Positions 25,473 through 37,704 of a stretch of 64,000 bases of DNA are shown in pieces. Numbering within the stretch: position 1 is the stretch's first letter; each line of letters starts with the position of its first letter. The notes under the pieces were generated by a model. It saw nothing but the letters and a program-made list of their open reading frames with translations. It did not search any database and had not been told where the DNA came from. The position numbers were made by a program, and so were the translations under genes. Source of the DNA: Hydractinia symbiolongicarpus (lineage: Eukaryota; Cnidaria; Hydrozoa; Anthoathecata; Hydractiniidae); NCBI RefSeq assembly GCF_029227915.1, contig NC_079879.1:31378501-31442500 (forward strand), given 5' to 3'.

Positions 25473-26284
25473 ATGAGACTTGTAGTTTTCAGAAATGTTT
25501 TCATTTTTGATGAGACGCTTAATGAAAGTGGTTTAATCGCCGGCAAACGAAAACCCGCCATTTCCCGTAAACCCCGGACTCGGCCCGTATACTCAAAAGT
25601 ATACAAAGAAAGTACCCAGCGAGTAAACTCATTTCCCGAACGATTTTTTAAATTATTTTTTCACCACTAAAACGCATGAGACTTGTAGTTTTCAAAAATG
25701 TTTTCATTTTTTATGAGACGCTGAATAAAAGAAGTTTAATCCCCGGCAAACGAAAACCCACGATTTCCCGTAAATCCCGGGCTTGGCCCGTATAGTCAAA
25801 AGTATACAAAGAAAGTACCCAGGGTGTAAACTCATTTCCAGAACGATTTTTTAAATTATTATTTCACCACTAAAGCCCATGAGACTTGTAGTTTTTAAAA
25901 ATGTTTTCATTTTTGATGAGACGCTGAATAAAAGAAGTTTAATCACCGGCAAACGAAAACATGCCATTTCCCGTAAACCCCGGACACGGCCCGTATAATC
26001 AAAAGTATACAAAGAAAGTACCCAGGGAGTAAATTCATTTCCCGAACGATTTTTTAAATTATTTTTTCACCACTAAAACGCATGACACTTGTGGTTTTCA
26101 AAAATGTTTTCATTTTTGATGAGACGCTGAATGAAAGAAGTTTAATCGCCGGCAAACGAAAACCTGCGATTTCCCGTAAATCCCGGACTCGGCCCGTATA
26201 GTCAAAAGTATACAAAGAAAGTACCCAGGCTGTAAATTCATTTCCCGAACGATTTTTTAAATTATTATTTCACCACTAAAGCCC
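25473..26284 (+). repeat. 4-mer k-d-m-j, copy 3
   Basis: It matches copy 1 more closely than copy 2: CCCACG with GGGCTTGG in the d-like monomer, and GGGAGTAAATTC before the j monomer. The alternation suggests an 8-mer of about 1620 bp built on the 4-mer. It overlaps the start of the 13-mer duplication at 25879. Confidence 0.75.
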
Positions 26285-28518
26285 ATGAGACTTGTAGTTT
26301 TTAAAAATGTTTTCATTTTTGATGAGACGCTGAATAAAAAAAGTTTAATCGCCGACAAACGAAAACCCGCGACTTCCTGTAAATCCCGGACTCGGCCCGT
26401 ATAGTCAAAAGTATACAAAGAAAGTACCCAGGGAGTAAACTCATTTCCCGAACAATTTTTTAAATTATTTTTTCACCACTAAAACGCATAAGACTTATAG
26501 TTTTCAGAAATGTTTTCATTTTTGATGAGACGCTTAATGAAAGTGGTTTAATCGCCGGCAAACCAAAACCCGCGATTTCCCGTAAATCCCGGGCTTGGCC
26601 CGTATAGTCGAATGTATACAAAGAAAGTACCCAGGGTGTAAACTCATTTCCAGAACGATTTTTTAAATTATTATTTCACCACTAAAGCCCATGAGACTTG
26701 TAGTTTTTAAAAATGTTTTCATTTTTGATTAGAAGCTGAATAAAAGAAGTTTAATCGCCGGCAAACGAAAACACGCCATTTCCCGTAAACCCCGGACTCG
26801 GCCCGTATAATCAAAAGTATAAAAAGGAAGTACCCAGGGAGTAAACTCATTTCCCGAACGATTTTTTAAATTATTTTTTCACCATTAAAACGCATGAGAC
26901 TTGTGGTTTTCAAAAATGTTTTCATTTTTGATGAGACGCTGAATGAAAGAAGTTTAATCGCCGGCAAACGAAAACCTACGATTTCCCGTAAATCCCGGAC
27001 TCGACCCGTATAGTCAAAAGTATACAAAGAAAGTACCCAGGGTGTAAACTCATTTCCCGAACGGTTTTTTAAATTATTATTTCACCACTAAAGCCCATGA
27101 GACTTGTAGTTTTTAAAAATGTTTTCATTTTTGATGAGACGCTGAATAAAAGAAGTTTAATCGCCGGCAAACGAAAACCCGCGACTTCCCGTAAATCCCG
27201 TACTCGGCCCATATAGTCAAAAGTATACAAAGAAAGTACCCAGGGAGTAAACTCATTTCCCGAACGATTTTTTAAATTATTTTTTCACCACTAAAACGCA
27301 TGAGACTTGTAGTTTTCAGAAATGTTTTCATTTTTGATGAGACGCTTAATGAAAGTGGTTTAATCGCCGGCAAACGAAAACCCGCGAATTCCTGTAAATC
27401 CCGGGCTTGGCCCGTATAGTCGAATGTATACAAAGAAAGTACCCTGTGAGTAAACTCATTTCCAAAACGATTTTTTAAATTATCTTTTCACCACTAAAAC
27501 GCATGAGACTTGTAGTTTTCAAAAATGTTTTCATTTTTGACGAGACCCTGAATAAAAGAACTTTAATCGCCGGCAAACGAAAACCCGCCATTTCCCGTAA
27601 ACCCCGGACTCAGCCCGTATAATGAAAAGTATACAAAGAAAGTACCCAGGGAGTAAACTCATTTCCCGAACGATTTTTTAAATTTTTTTTTCACCACTAA
27701 AACGCATGAGACTTGTAGTTTTCAAAAATGTTTTCATTTTTGATGAGACGCTGAATAAAAGAAGTTTAATCGCCGGCAAACGAAAACCCGCCATTTCCCG
27801 TAAACCCCGGACTCGGCCCGTATAACCAAAAGTATACAAAGAAAGTACCCAGGGAGTAAACTCAATTTCCGAACGATTTTTTAAATTATCTTTTCACCAC
27901 TAAAACGCATGAGACTTGTAGTTTTCAAAAATGTTTTCATTTTTGATGAGACACTGAATAAAAGAAGTTTAATCGGCGGCAAACGAAAACCAGCGATTTC
28001 CCCTAAATCCCGGGCTTGGCCCGTGTAGTCGAATGTATACAAAGAAAGTAACCAGGGAGTAAACTCATTTCCCGAACGAATTTTTAATTTTTTTTTTTCA
28101 CCACTAAAACGCATGAGACTTGTAGTTCTCAAAAATATTTTCATTTTTGATGAGACGCTGAATAAAAGAAGTTTAATCGCCGGCAAACGAAAACCCGCGA
28201 TTTCCCGTAAATCCCGGACTCGGCCCGTATAGTCAAAAGTATACAAAGAAAGTACCTAGGGTGTAAACTCATTTCCCGAACGATTTTTTAAATTATTATT
28301 TCACCACTAAAACGCATAAGACTTGTAGTTTTCAAAAATGTTTTCATTTTTGATGAGACGCTGAATAAAAGAAGTTTAATCGCCGGCAAACGAAAACCTG
28401 CGATTTCCCGTAAATCCCGGACTCGGCCCGTATAGTCAAAAGTATACAAAGAAAGTACCCAGGGTGTAAACTCATTTCCAGAACGATTTTTTAAATTATT
28501 ATTTCACCACTAAAGCCC
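25879..28518 (+). repeat. 13-mer HOR, copy 1 (2640 bp)
   Basis: Thirteen monomers start at 25879, 26082, 26285, 26488, 26691, 26894, 27097, 27300, 27503, 27706, 27909, 28113 and 28316. Marks shared with the next copy 2640 bp on include GAACAATTTTTTAAAT (26450 and 29090) with GACTTATAG, the CACCATTAAAACGC entry, and GACGAGACCCTG. Subtype-b monomers with CCCCTAAATCCC start to reappear at 27909. Confidence 0.8.
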
Positions 28519-29330
28519 ATGAGACTTGTAGTTTTTAAAAATGTTTTCATTTTTGATGAGACGCTGAATAAAAGAAGTTTAATCACCGACAAACGAAAAC
28601 CCGCCATTTCCCGTAAACCCCGGACACGGCCCGTATAATCAAAAGTATACAAAGAAAGTACCCAGGGAGTAAACTCATTTCCCGAACGATTTTTTAAATT
28701 ATTTTTTCACCACTAAAACGCATGACACTTGTGGTTTTCAAAAATGTTTTCATTTTTGATGAGACGCTGAATGAAAGAAGTTTAATCGCCGGCAAACGAA
28801 AACCTGCGATTTCCCGTAAATCCCGGACTCGGCCCGTATAGTCAAAAGTATACAAAGAAAGTACCCAGGCTGTAAATTCATTTCCCGAACGATTTTTTAA
28901 ATTATTATTTCACCACTAAAGCCCATGAGACTTGTAGTTTTTAAAAATGTTTTCATTTTTGATGAGACGCTGAATAAAAGAAGTTTAATCGCCGACAAAC
29001 GAAAACCCGCGACTTCCTGTAAATCCCGGACTCGGCCCGTATTGTCAAAAGTATACAAAGAAAGTACCCAGGGAGTAAACTCATTTCCCGAACAATTTTT
29101 TAAATTATTTTTTCACCACTAAAACGCATAAGACTTATAGTTTTCAGAAATGTTTTCATTTTTGATGAGACGCTTAATGAAAGTGGTTTAATCGCCGGCA
29201 AACCAAAACCCGCGATTTCCCGTAAATCCCGGGCTTGGCCCGTATAGTCGAATGTATACAAAGAAAGTACCCAGGGTGTAAACTCATTTCCAGAACTATT
29301 TTTTAAATTATTATTTCACCACTAAAGCCC

Positions 29331-29533
29331 ATGAGACTTGTAGTTTTTAAAAATGTTTTCATTTTTGATGAGACGCTTAATGAAAGTGGTTTAATCGCCG
29401 GCAAACCAAAACCCGCGATTTCCCGTAAATCCCGGGCTTGGCCCGTATAGTCGAATGTATACAAAGAAAGTACCCAGGGTGTAAACTCATTTCCAGAACT
29501 ATTTTTTAAATTATTATTTCACCACTAAAGCCC
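29331..29533 (+). repeat. Single-monomer duplication with a private T
   Basis: The monomer at 29331 repeats the right part of the one at 29128: CTTAATGAAAGTGG, CAAACCAAAACC, TAGTCGAATG and the rare GAACTATT (29293 and 29496, exactly 203 bp apart), where other monomers have GAACGATT. Its first 40 bases come from the next monomer type (AAAGCCCATGAG, GTTTTTAAAAATG). Confidence 0.85.
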
Positions 29534-29939
29534 ATGAGACTTGTAGTTTTTAAAAATGTTTTCATTTTTGATGAGAAGCTGAATAAAAGAAGTTTAATCG
29601 CCGGCAAACGAAAACACGCCATTCCCCGTAAACCCCGGACTCGGCCCGTATAATCAAAAGTATAAAAAGAAAGTACCCAGGGAGTAAACTCATTTCCCGA
29701 ACGATTTTTTAAATTATTTTTTCACCATTAAAACGCATGAGACTTGTGGTTTTCAAAAATGTTTTCATTTTTGATGAGACGCTGAATAAAAGAAGTTTAA
29801 TAGCCGGCAAACGAAAACCCGCGACTTCCCGTAAATCCCGTACTCGGCCCGTATAGTCAAAAGTATACAAAGAAAGTACCCAGGGAGTAAACTCATTTCC
29901 CGAACGATTTTTTAAATTATTTTTTCACCACTAAAACGC

Positions 29940-30168
29940 ATGAGACTTTTAGTTTTCAGAAATGTTTTCATTTTTGATGAGACGCTGAATAAAAGAAGTT
30001 TAATCGCCGGCAAACGAAAAGTGGTTTAATCGCCGGCAAACGAAAACCCGCGAATTCCTGTAAATCCCGGGCTTGGCTCGTATAGTCGAATGTATACAAA
30101 GAAAGTACCCTGTGAGTAAACTCATTTCCAAAACGATTTTTTAAATTATCTTTTCACCACTAAAACGC
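29940..30168 (+). repeat. Lengthened 229 bp monomer, copy 1
   Basis: This monomer contains a 26 bp tandem duplication. The block GTTTAATCGCC to ACGAAAA occurs at 29998-30020 and again at 30024-30046. The left part is of the GAATAAAAGAAG type; after the first block it jumps to AAAGTGG of a CTTAATGAAAGTGG monomer. The parents share AAA at the joint, suggesting a microhomology-based join instead of in-register exchange. Confidence 0.9.
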
Positions 30169-30370
30169 ATGAGACTTGTAGTTTTCAAAAATGTTTTCAT
30201 TTTTGACGAGACCCTGAATAAAAGAACTTTAATCGCCGGCAAACGAAAACCCGCCATTTCCCGTAAACCCCGGACTCGGCCCGTATAATCAAAAGTATAC
30301 AAAGAAAGTACCCAGGGAGTAAACTCATTTCCCGAACGATTTTTTAAATTTTTTTTTCACCACTAAAACG

Positions 30371-30777
30371 CATGAGACTTGTAGTTTTCAAAAATGTTTT
30401 CATTTTTCATGAGACGCTGAATAAAAGAAGTTTAATCGCCGGCAAGCGAAAACCTGCGATTTCCCGTAAATCCCGGACTCGGCCCGTATAGTCAAAAGTA
30501 TACAAAGAAAGTACCCAGGCTGTAAATTCATTTCCCGAACGATTTTTTAAATTATTATTTCACCACTAAAGCCCATGAGACTTGTAGTTTTTAAAAATGT
30601 TTTCATTTTTGATGAGACGCTGAATAAAAGAAGTTTAATCGCCGACAAACGAAAACCCGCGACTTCCTGTAAATCCCGGACTCGGCCCGTATAGTCAAAA
30701 GTATACAAAGAAAGTACCCAAGGAGGAAACTCATTTCCAGAACAATTTTTTAAATTATTTTTTCACCATTAAAACGG
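30371..30777 (+). repeat. Two monomers between the 229 bp copies (j- and h-like)
   Basis: The monomer at 30371 has a private TTTTTCATGAG and GGCAAGCG and ends with CCAGGCTGTAAATTC. The one at 30574 is h (GACAAACG, CGACTTCCTG) and ends with the unusual CCCAAGGAGGAAACTC. They complete the 838 bp period separating the two 229 bp monomers. Confidence 0.75.
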
Positions 30778-31006
30778 ATGAGACTTTTAGTTTTCAGAAA
30801 TGTTTTCATTTTTGATGAGACGCTGAATAAAAGAAGTGTAATCACCGGCAAACGAAAAGTGGTTTAATCGCCGGCAAACGAAAACCCGCGAATTCCTGTA
30901 AATCCCGGGCTTGGCTCGTATAGTCGAATGTATACAAAGAAAGTACCCTGTGAGTAAACTCATTTCCAAAACGATTTTTTAAATTATCTTTTCACCACTA
31001 AAACGC
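30778..31006 (+). repeat. Lengthened 229 bp monomer, copy 2
   Basis: It carries the same 26 bp duplication, 838 bp after the first. Its first block is mutated (GTGTAATCACC at 30836-30858); its second (30862-30884) is intact. Both copies share GACTTTTAG and CGAATTCCTG. The rearrangement arose once and was then copied with its neighbours, so it is not an isolated read error. Confidence 0.9.
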
Positions 31007-31618
31007 ATGAGACTTGTAGTTTTCAAAAATGTTTTCATTTTTGACGAGACCCTGAAAAAAAGAACTTTAATCGCCGGCAAACGAAAACCCGCCATTTCCC
31101 GTAAACCCCGGACTCGGCCCGTATAATCAAAAGTATACAAAGAAAGTACCCAGGGAGTAAACTCATTTCCCGAACGATTTTTTAAATTTTTTTTTCACCA
31201 CTAAAACGCATGAGACTTGTAGTTTTCAAAAATGTTTTCATTTTTGATGAGACGCTGAATAAAAGAAGTTTAATCGCCGGCAAACGAAAACCCGCCATTT
31301 CCCGTAAACCCCGGACTCGGCCCGTATAATCAAAAAAATACAAAGAAAGTACCCAGGGAGTAAACTCAATTTCCGAACGATTTTTTAAATTATCTTTTCA
31401 CCACTAAAACGCATGAGACTTGTAGTTTTTCAAAAATGTTTTCATTTTTGATGAGACACTGAATAAAAGAAGTTTAATCGGCGGCAAACGAAAACCAGCG
31501 ATTTCCCCTAAATCCCGGGCTTGGCCCGTGTAGTCGAATGTATACAAAGAAAGTACCCAGGGAGTAAACTCATTTCCCGAACGAATTTTTAATTTTTTTT
31601 TTTTCACCACTAAAACGC
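31007..31618 (+). repeat. Three monomers returning to HOR-7 subtypes
   Basis: Starts are 31007 (GACGAGACCCTG, as at 27503 and 30169), 31209 (i-like, as at 27706) and 31412 (GACACTGAAT, CGGCGGC, then b markers, as at 27909). An extra T gives GTAGTTTTTCAAAAATG near 31423. A private TCAAAAAAATACAAAG lies near 31330. From 31619 the order is HOR-7. Confidence 0.75.
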
Positions 31619-33037
31619 ATGAGACTTGTAGTTTTCAAAAATGTTTTCATTTTTGATGAGACGCTTAATGAAAGAGGTTTAATCGCCGGCAAACGAAAAC
31701 CCGCAATTTCCCGTAAATCCCGGGCTTGGCCCGTGCAGTCGAATGTATACAAAGAAAGTACCCTGTGAGTAAACTCATTTCCACAACGATTTTTTAAATT
31801 ATTTTTTCACCACTAAAACGCATAAGACTTGTAGTTTTCAAAAATGTTTTCATTTTTTATGAGACGCTGAATAAAAGAAGTTTAATCCCCGGCAAACGAA
31901 AACCCACGATTTCCCGTAAATCCCGGGCTTGGCCCGTATAGTCAAAAGTATACAAAGAAAGTACCCAGGGAGTAAACTCATTTCCCGAACGATTTTTTAA
32001 ATTATTTTTTCACCACTAAAACAGATGAGGCTTGTAGTCTTCAAACTTGTTTTCATTTTTGATGAGACGCTGAATAAAAGAAGTTTAATTGCCGGCAAAC
32101 GAAAACCCGCGATTTCCCGTAAATCCCGGACTCGGCCCGTATAGTCAAAAGTATACAAAGAAAGTAGCCAGGGAGTAAACTCATTTCCCGAACGATTTTT
32201 TAAATTATTTTTTCACCACTAAAACGCATGAGACTTGTAGTTTTCAGAAATGTGTTCATTTTTGATGAGACGTTTAATGAAAGTGGTTTAATCGCCGGCA
32301 AAAGAAAACCCGCGATTTCCCGTAAATCCCGGGCTTGGCCCGTATAGTCGAATGTATACACAGAAAGTAGCTTGTGAGTAAACTCATTTCCAAAACGATT
32401 TTTTAAATTATCTTTTCACCACTAAAACGCATGAGACTTGTAGTTTTCAAAAATGTTTTCATTTTTGATGAGACAGTGAATAAAAGAAGTTTAATCGCCG
32501 GCAAACGAAAACCCGCCATTTCCCGTAATCCCGGGCTTGGCGCGTATAGTCAAAAGTATACAAAGAAAGTACCCAGGGAGTAAACTCATTTCCCGAACGA
32601 TTTTTTATATTATTTTTTCACCACTAAAACGCATGAGACTTGTAGTTTTCAAAAATGTTTTCATTTTTGATGAGACGCTGAATAAAAGAAGTTTAATCGC
32701 CGGCAAACGAAAACCCGCCATTTCCCGTAAACCCCGGAGTCGGCCCGTATAATCAAAAGTATACAAAGAAAGTACCCAGGGAGTAAACTCAATTTCCGAA
32801 CGATTTTTTAAATTATCTTTTCACCACTAAAACGCATGAGACTTGTAGTTCTCAAAAATATTTTCATTTTTGATGAGACACTGAGTAAAAGAAGTTTAAT
32901 CGGCGGCAAACGAAAACCCGCCATTTCCCGTAATCCCGGGCTTGGCGCGTATAGTCAAAAGTATACAAAGAAAGTACCCAGGGAGTAAACTCATTTCCCG
33001 AACGATTTTGTATATTATTTTTTCACCACTAAAACGC
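31619..33037 (+). repeat. HOR-7 zone, unit 1 (c-d-e-f-g-i-g)
   Basis: Starts are 31619, 31822, 32025, 32228, 32431, 32633 and 32836. Subtypes c to g follow the same order and wording as 553-1566, about 31 kb away. The monomer at 32633 is i-like in its right half; the one at 32836 is g with CGGCGGC and AAATATTTTC. Confidence 0.8.
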
Positions 33038-34456
33038 ATGAGACTTGTAGTTTTTAAAAATGTTTTCATTTTTGATGGGACGCTGAATAAAAGAAGTTTA
33101 ATCGCCGGCAAACGAAATCCCGCGATTTCCTGTAAATCCCGGACTCGGCCCGTATAATCAAAAGTATACAAAGAAATTACCCAGGAAGTAAACTCAATTT
33201 CCGAACGATTTTTTAAATTATTTTTTCACCACTAAAACGCATGAGACTTGTAGTTTTCAAAAATGTTTTCATTTTTGATGAGACGCTTAATAAAAGAGGT
33301 TTAATCGCCGGCAAACGAAAACCAGCGATTTCCCCTAAATCCCGGGCTTGGCCCGTGTAGTCGAATGTATACAAAGAAAGTACCCAGGGAGTAAACTCAT
33401 TTCCCGAATGAATTTTTAATTTTTTTTTTCACCACTAAAACGCATGAGACTTGTAGTTTTCAAATATGTTTTCATTTTTGATGAGACGCTTAATGAAAGA
33501 GGTTTAATCGCCGGCAAACGAAAACCCGCGATTTCCCGTAAATCCCGGGCTTGGCCCGTACAGTCGAATGTATACAAAGAAAGTACCCTGTGAGTAAACT
33601 CATTTCCACAACGATTTTTTAAATTAATTTTTCACCACTAAAACGCATAAGACTTCTAGTTTTCAAAAATGTTTTCATTTTTTATGAGACGCTGAATAAA
33701 AGAAGTTTAATCCCCGGCAAACGAAAACCCACGATTTCCCGTAAATCCCGGCTTGGCCCGTATAGTCAAAAGTATACAAAGAAAGTACCCAGGGAGCAAA
33801 CTCTTTTCCCGAACGATTTTTTAAATTATTTTTTCACCACTAAAACAGATGAGGCTTGTAGTCTTCAAACTTGTTTTCATTTTTGATGAGACGCTGAATA
33901 AAAGAAGTTTAATCGCCGGCAAACGAAAACCCGCGATTTCCCGAAAATCCCGGACTCGGCCCGTATAGTCAAAAGTATACAAAGAAAGTACCCAGGGAGT
34001 AAACTCTTTTCCCGAACGATTTTTTAAATTATTTTTTCACCACTAAAACGCATGAGACTTGTACTTTTCAGAAATGTGTTCATTTTTGATGATACGTTTA
34101 ATGAAAGTGGTTTAATCGCCGGCAAAAGAAAACCCGCGATTTCCCGTAAATCCCGGGCTTGGCCCGTATAGTCGAATGTATACACAGAAAGTAGCTTGTG
34201 AGTAAACTCATTTCCAAAACGATTTTTTAAATTATGTTTTCACCACTAAAACGCATGAGACTTGTAGTTTTCAAAAATGTTTTCATTTTTGATGAGACAC
34301 TGAATAAAAGAAGTTTAATCGCCGGCAAACGAAAACCCGCCATTTCCCGTAATCCCGGGCTTGGCGCGTATAGTCAAAAGTATACAAAGAAAGTACCCAG
34401 GGAGTAAACTCATTTCCCGAACGATTTTTTATATTATTTTTTCACCACTAAAACGC
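33038..34456 (+). repeat. HOR-7 unit 2 (G-b-c-d-e-f-g, 1419 bp)
   Basis: Starts are 33038, 33241, 33444, 33647, 33849, 34052 and 34255, a complete canonical set. Single-base losses, for example ATCCCGGCTTGG in d, make it 1419 bp. The e monomer has CGAAAATCCCGG, repeated in the next unit at 1218 bp. Confidence 0.85.
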
Positions 34457-35472
34457 ATGAGACTTGTAGTTTTCAAAAATGTTTTCATTTTTGATGAGAC
34501 GCTTAATAAAAGAGGTTTAATCGCCGGCAAACGAAAACCAGCGATTTCCCCTAAATCCCGGGCTTGGCCCGTGTAGTCGAATGTATACAAAGAAAGTACC
34601 CAGGGAGTAAACTCATTTCCCGAACGAATTTTTAATTTTTTTTTTTCACCACTAAAACGCATGAGACTTGTAGTTTTCAAATATGTTTTCATTTTTGATG
34701 AGACGCTTAATGAAAGAGGTTTAATCGCCGGAAAAAAGAAAACCCGCGATTTCCCGTAAATCCCGGGCTTGGCCCGTACAGTCGAATGTATACAAAGAAA
34801 GTACCCTGTGAGTAAACTCATTTCCACAACGATTTTTTAAATTCATTTTTCACCACTAAAACGCATAAGACTTGTAGTTTTCAAAAATGTTTTCATTTTT
34901 TATGAGACGCTGAATAAAAGAAGTTTAATCCCCGGCAAACGAAAACCCACGATTTCCCGTAAATCCCGGCTTGGCCCGTATAGTCAAAAGTATACAAAGA
35001 AAGTACCCAGGGAGCAAACTCATTTCCCGAACGATTTTTTAAATTATTTTTTCACCACTAAAACAGATGAGGCTTGTAGTCTTCAAACTTGTTTTCATTT
35101 TTGATGAGACGCTGAATAAAAGAAGTTTAATCGCCGGCAAACGAAAACCCGCGATTTCCCGAAAATCCCGGACTCGGCCCGTATAGTCAAAAGTATACAA
35201 AGAAAGTACCCAGGGAGTAAACTCTTTTCCCGAACGATTTTTTAATTTATTTTTTCACCACTAAAACGCATGAGACTTGTAGTTTTCAGAAATGTGTTCA
35301 TTTTTGATGAGACGTTTAATGAAAGTGGTTTAATCGCCGGCAAAAGAAAACCCGCGATTTCCCGTAAATCCCGGGCTTGGCCCGTATAGTCGAATGTATA
35401 CACAGAAAGTAGCTTGTGAGTAAACTCATTTCCAAAACGATTTTTTATATTATTTTTTCACCACTAAAACGC
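34457..35472 (+). repeat. Shortened HOR-7 (b-c-d-e-f)
   Basis: Starts are 34457, 34661, 34865, 35067 and 35270. G was skipped on entry: the g tail TTATATTATTTTTTC leads straight into b. On exit g is skipped: CCAAAACG of f joins the TTATATTATT tail that precedes G. The subtypes otherwise match 33241-34254 closely. Confidence 0.82.
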
Positions 35473-36689
35473 ATGAGAATTGTAGTTTTCAAAAATGTTT
35501 TCATTTTTGATGGGACGCTGAATAAAAGAAGTTTAATCGCCGGCAAACGAAATCCCGCGATTTCCCGTAAATCCCGGACTCGGCCCGTATAGTCAAAAGT
35601 ATACAAAGAAAGTACCCAGGAAGTAAACTCAATTTCCGAACGATTTTTTAAATTATTTTTTCACCACTAAAACGCATGAGACTTGTAGTTTTCAGAAATG
35701 TTTTCATTTTTGATGAGACGCTGAATAAAAGAAGTTTAATCGCCGGCAAACGAAAACCCGCCATTTCCCGTAAACCCCGGACTCGGCCCGTATAATCAAA
35801 AGTATACAAAGAAAGTTCCCAGGGAGTAAACTCATTTCCCGAACGATTTTTTAAATTATTTTTTCACCACTAAAACGCATGAGACTTGTAGTTTTCAAAA
35901 ATGTTTTCATTTTTGATGAGACGCTGAATAAAAGAAGTTTAATCGCCGGCAAACGAAAACCTACGATTACCCGTAAATCCCGGACTCGGTCCGTATAGTC
36001 AAAAGTATACAAAGATAGTACCCAGGGTGTAAACTCATTTCCAGAACGATTTTTTAAATTATTATTTCACCACTAAAGCCCATGAGACTTGTAGTTTTTA
36101 AAAATGTTTTCATTTCTGATGAAACCCTGAATAAAAGAAGTTTAATCGCCGGCAAACGAAAACCCGCGACTTCCCGTAAATCCCGAACTCGGCCCGTATA
36201 GTCAAAAGTATACAAAGAAAGTACCCAGGGAGTAAACTCATTTCCCTAACGATTTTTTAAATTATTTTTTCACCACTAAAACGCATGAAACTTGTAGTTT
36301 TCAGAAATGTGTTCATTTTAGATGAGACGTTTAATGAAAGTGGTTTAATCGCCGGCAAAAGAAAACCCGCGATTTCCCGTAAATCTCTGGCTTGGCCCGT
36401 ATAGTCGAATGTATACACAGAAAGTAGCTTGTGAGTAAACTCATTTCCAAAACGATTTTTTAAATTATCTTTTCATCACTAAAACGCATGAGACTTGTAG
36501 TTTTCAAAAATGTTTTCATTTTTGATGAGACACTGAATAAAAGAAGTTTAATCGCCGGCAACCGAAAACCCGCCATTTCCCGTAATCCCGGGCTTGGCGC
36601 GTATAGTCAAAAGTATACAAAGAAAGTACCCAGGGAGTAAACTCATTTCCCGAACGATTTTTTATATTATTTTTTCACCACTAAAACGC
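35473..36689 (+). repeat. Six mixed monomers (G, i, j-, l-, f, g)
   Basis: Starts are 35473 (G, with GAGAATTG), 35676 (i), 35879 (CCTACGATTACCC), 36082 (AAAGCCCATGAG), 36285 (f, with ATGAAACTTG) and 36488 (g). This is a small outlier of left-zone subtypes inside HOR-7 territory, and the last clear AAAGCCCATGAG monomer I saw in the window. Confidence 0.7.
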
Positions 36690-37704
36690 ATGAGACTTGT
36701 AGTTTTCAAAAATGTTTTCATTTTTGAGGGGACGCTGAATAAAAGAAGTTTAATCGCCGGCAAACGAAATCCCGCGATTTCCTGTAAATCCCGGACTCGG
36801 CCCGTATAGTCACAAGTATACAAAGAAAGTACCCAGGAAGTAAACTCAATTTCCGAACGATTTTTTAAATTATTTTTTCACCACTAAAACGCATGAGACT
36901 TGTAGTTTTCAAAAATGTTTTCAATTTTGATGAGACGCTTAATGAAAGAGGTTTAATCGCCGGCAAACGAAAACCAGCGATTTCCCCTAAATCCCGGGCT
37001 TGGCCCGTGTAGTCGAATGTATACAAAGAAAGTACCCAGGGAGTAAACTCATTTCCCGAACGAAATTTTAAATTTTTTTTTCACCACTAAAACGCATGAG
37101 ACTTGTAGTTTTCAAAAATGTTTTCATTTTTGATGAGACGCTTAATGAAAGAGGTTTAATCGCCGGCAAACGAAAACCCGCGATTTCCCGTAAATCCCGG
37201 GCTTGGCCCGTACAGTCGAATGTATACAAAGAAAGTACCCTGTGAGTAAACTCATTTCCACAACGATTTTTTAAATTATTTTTTCACCACTAAAACGCAT
37301 AAGACTTGTAGTTTTTAAAAATGTTTTCATTCTTTATGAGACGCTGAATAAAAGAAGTTTAATCCCCGGCAAACGAAAGCCCACGATTTCCCGTAAATCC
37401 CGGGCTTGGCCCGTATAGTCAAAAGTATACAAAGAAAGTACCCAGGGAGTAAACTCATTTCCCGAACGATTTTTTAAATTATTTTTTCACCACTAAAACG
37501 CATGAGACTTGTAGTTTTCAGAAATGTGATCATTTTCGATGAGACGTTTAATGAAAGTGATTTAATCGCCGGCAAAACAAAACCCGCGATTTCCCGTAAA
37601 TCCCGGGCTTGGCCCGTATAGTCGAATGTATACACAGAAAGTAGCTTGTGAGTAAACTCATTTCCAAAACGATTTTTTCAATTATCTTTTCACCACTAAA
37701 ACGC
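36690..37704 (+). repeat. Shortened HOR-7 (G-b-c-d-f)
   Basis: Starts are 36690, 36893, 37096, 37299 and 37502. The e and g monomers are missing. The b monomer has a private TTTTCAATTTTGATG, repeated in the next unit about 811 bp later (near 36917 and 37729). Confidence 0.78.

Larger units (their letters stand above)
28519..30370 (+). repeat. 13-mer HOR, copy 2, rearranged
   Basis: It follows copy 1 from 28519, but one monomer is duplicated (29128/29331), the monomer equivalent to 27097 is fused into 29737, and the monomer at 29940 is lengthened by 26 bp. After 30371 it no longer follows copy 1 and returns to j-h monomers. Confidence 0.78.

Noticed and set aside
34429-34827. Longest minus-strand open frame, 132 codons (also 121 codons at 321-686 and 27881-28246)
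   Set aside because: The frame runs through two monomers that happen to lack stops because of subtype-specific changes and a length shift. The predicted protein is an internal repeat of satellite sequence with no recognisable family.
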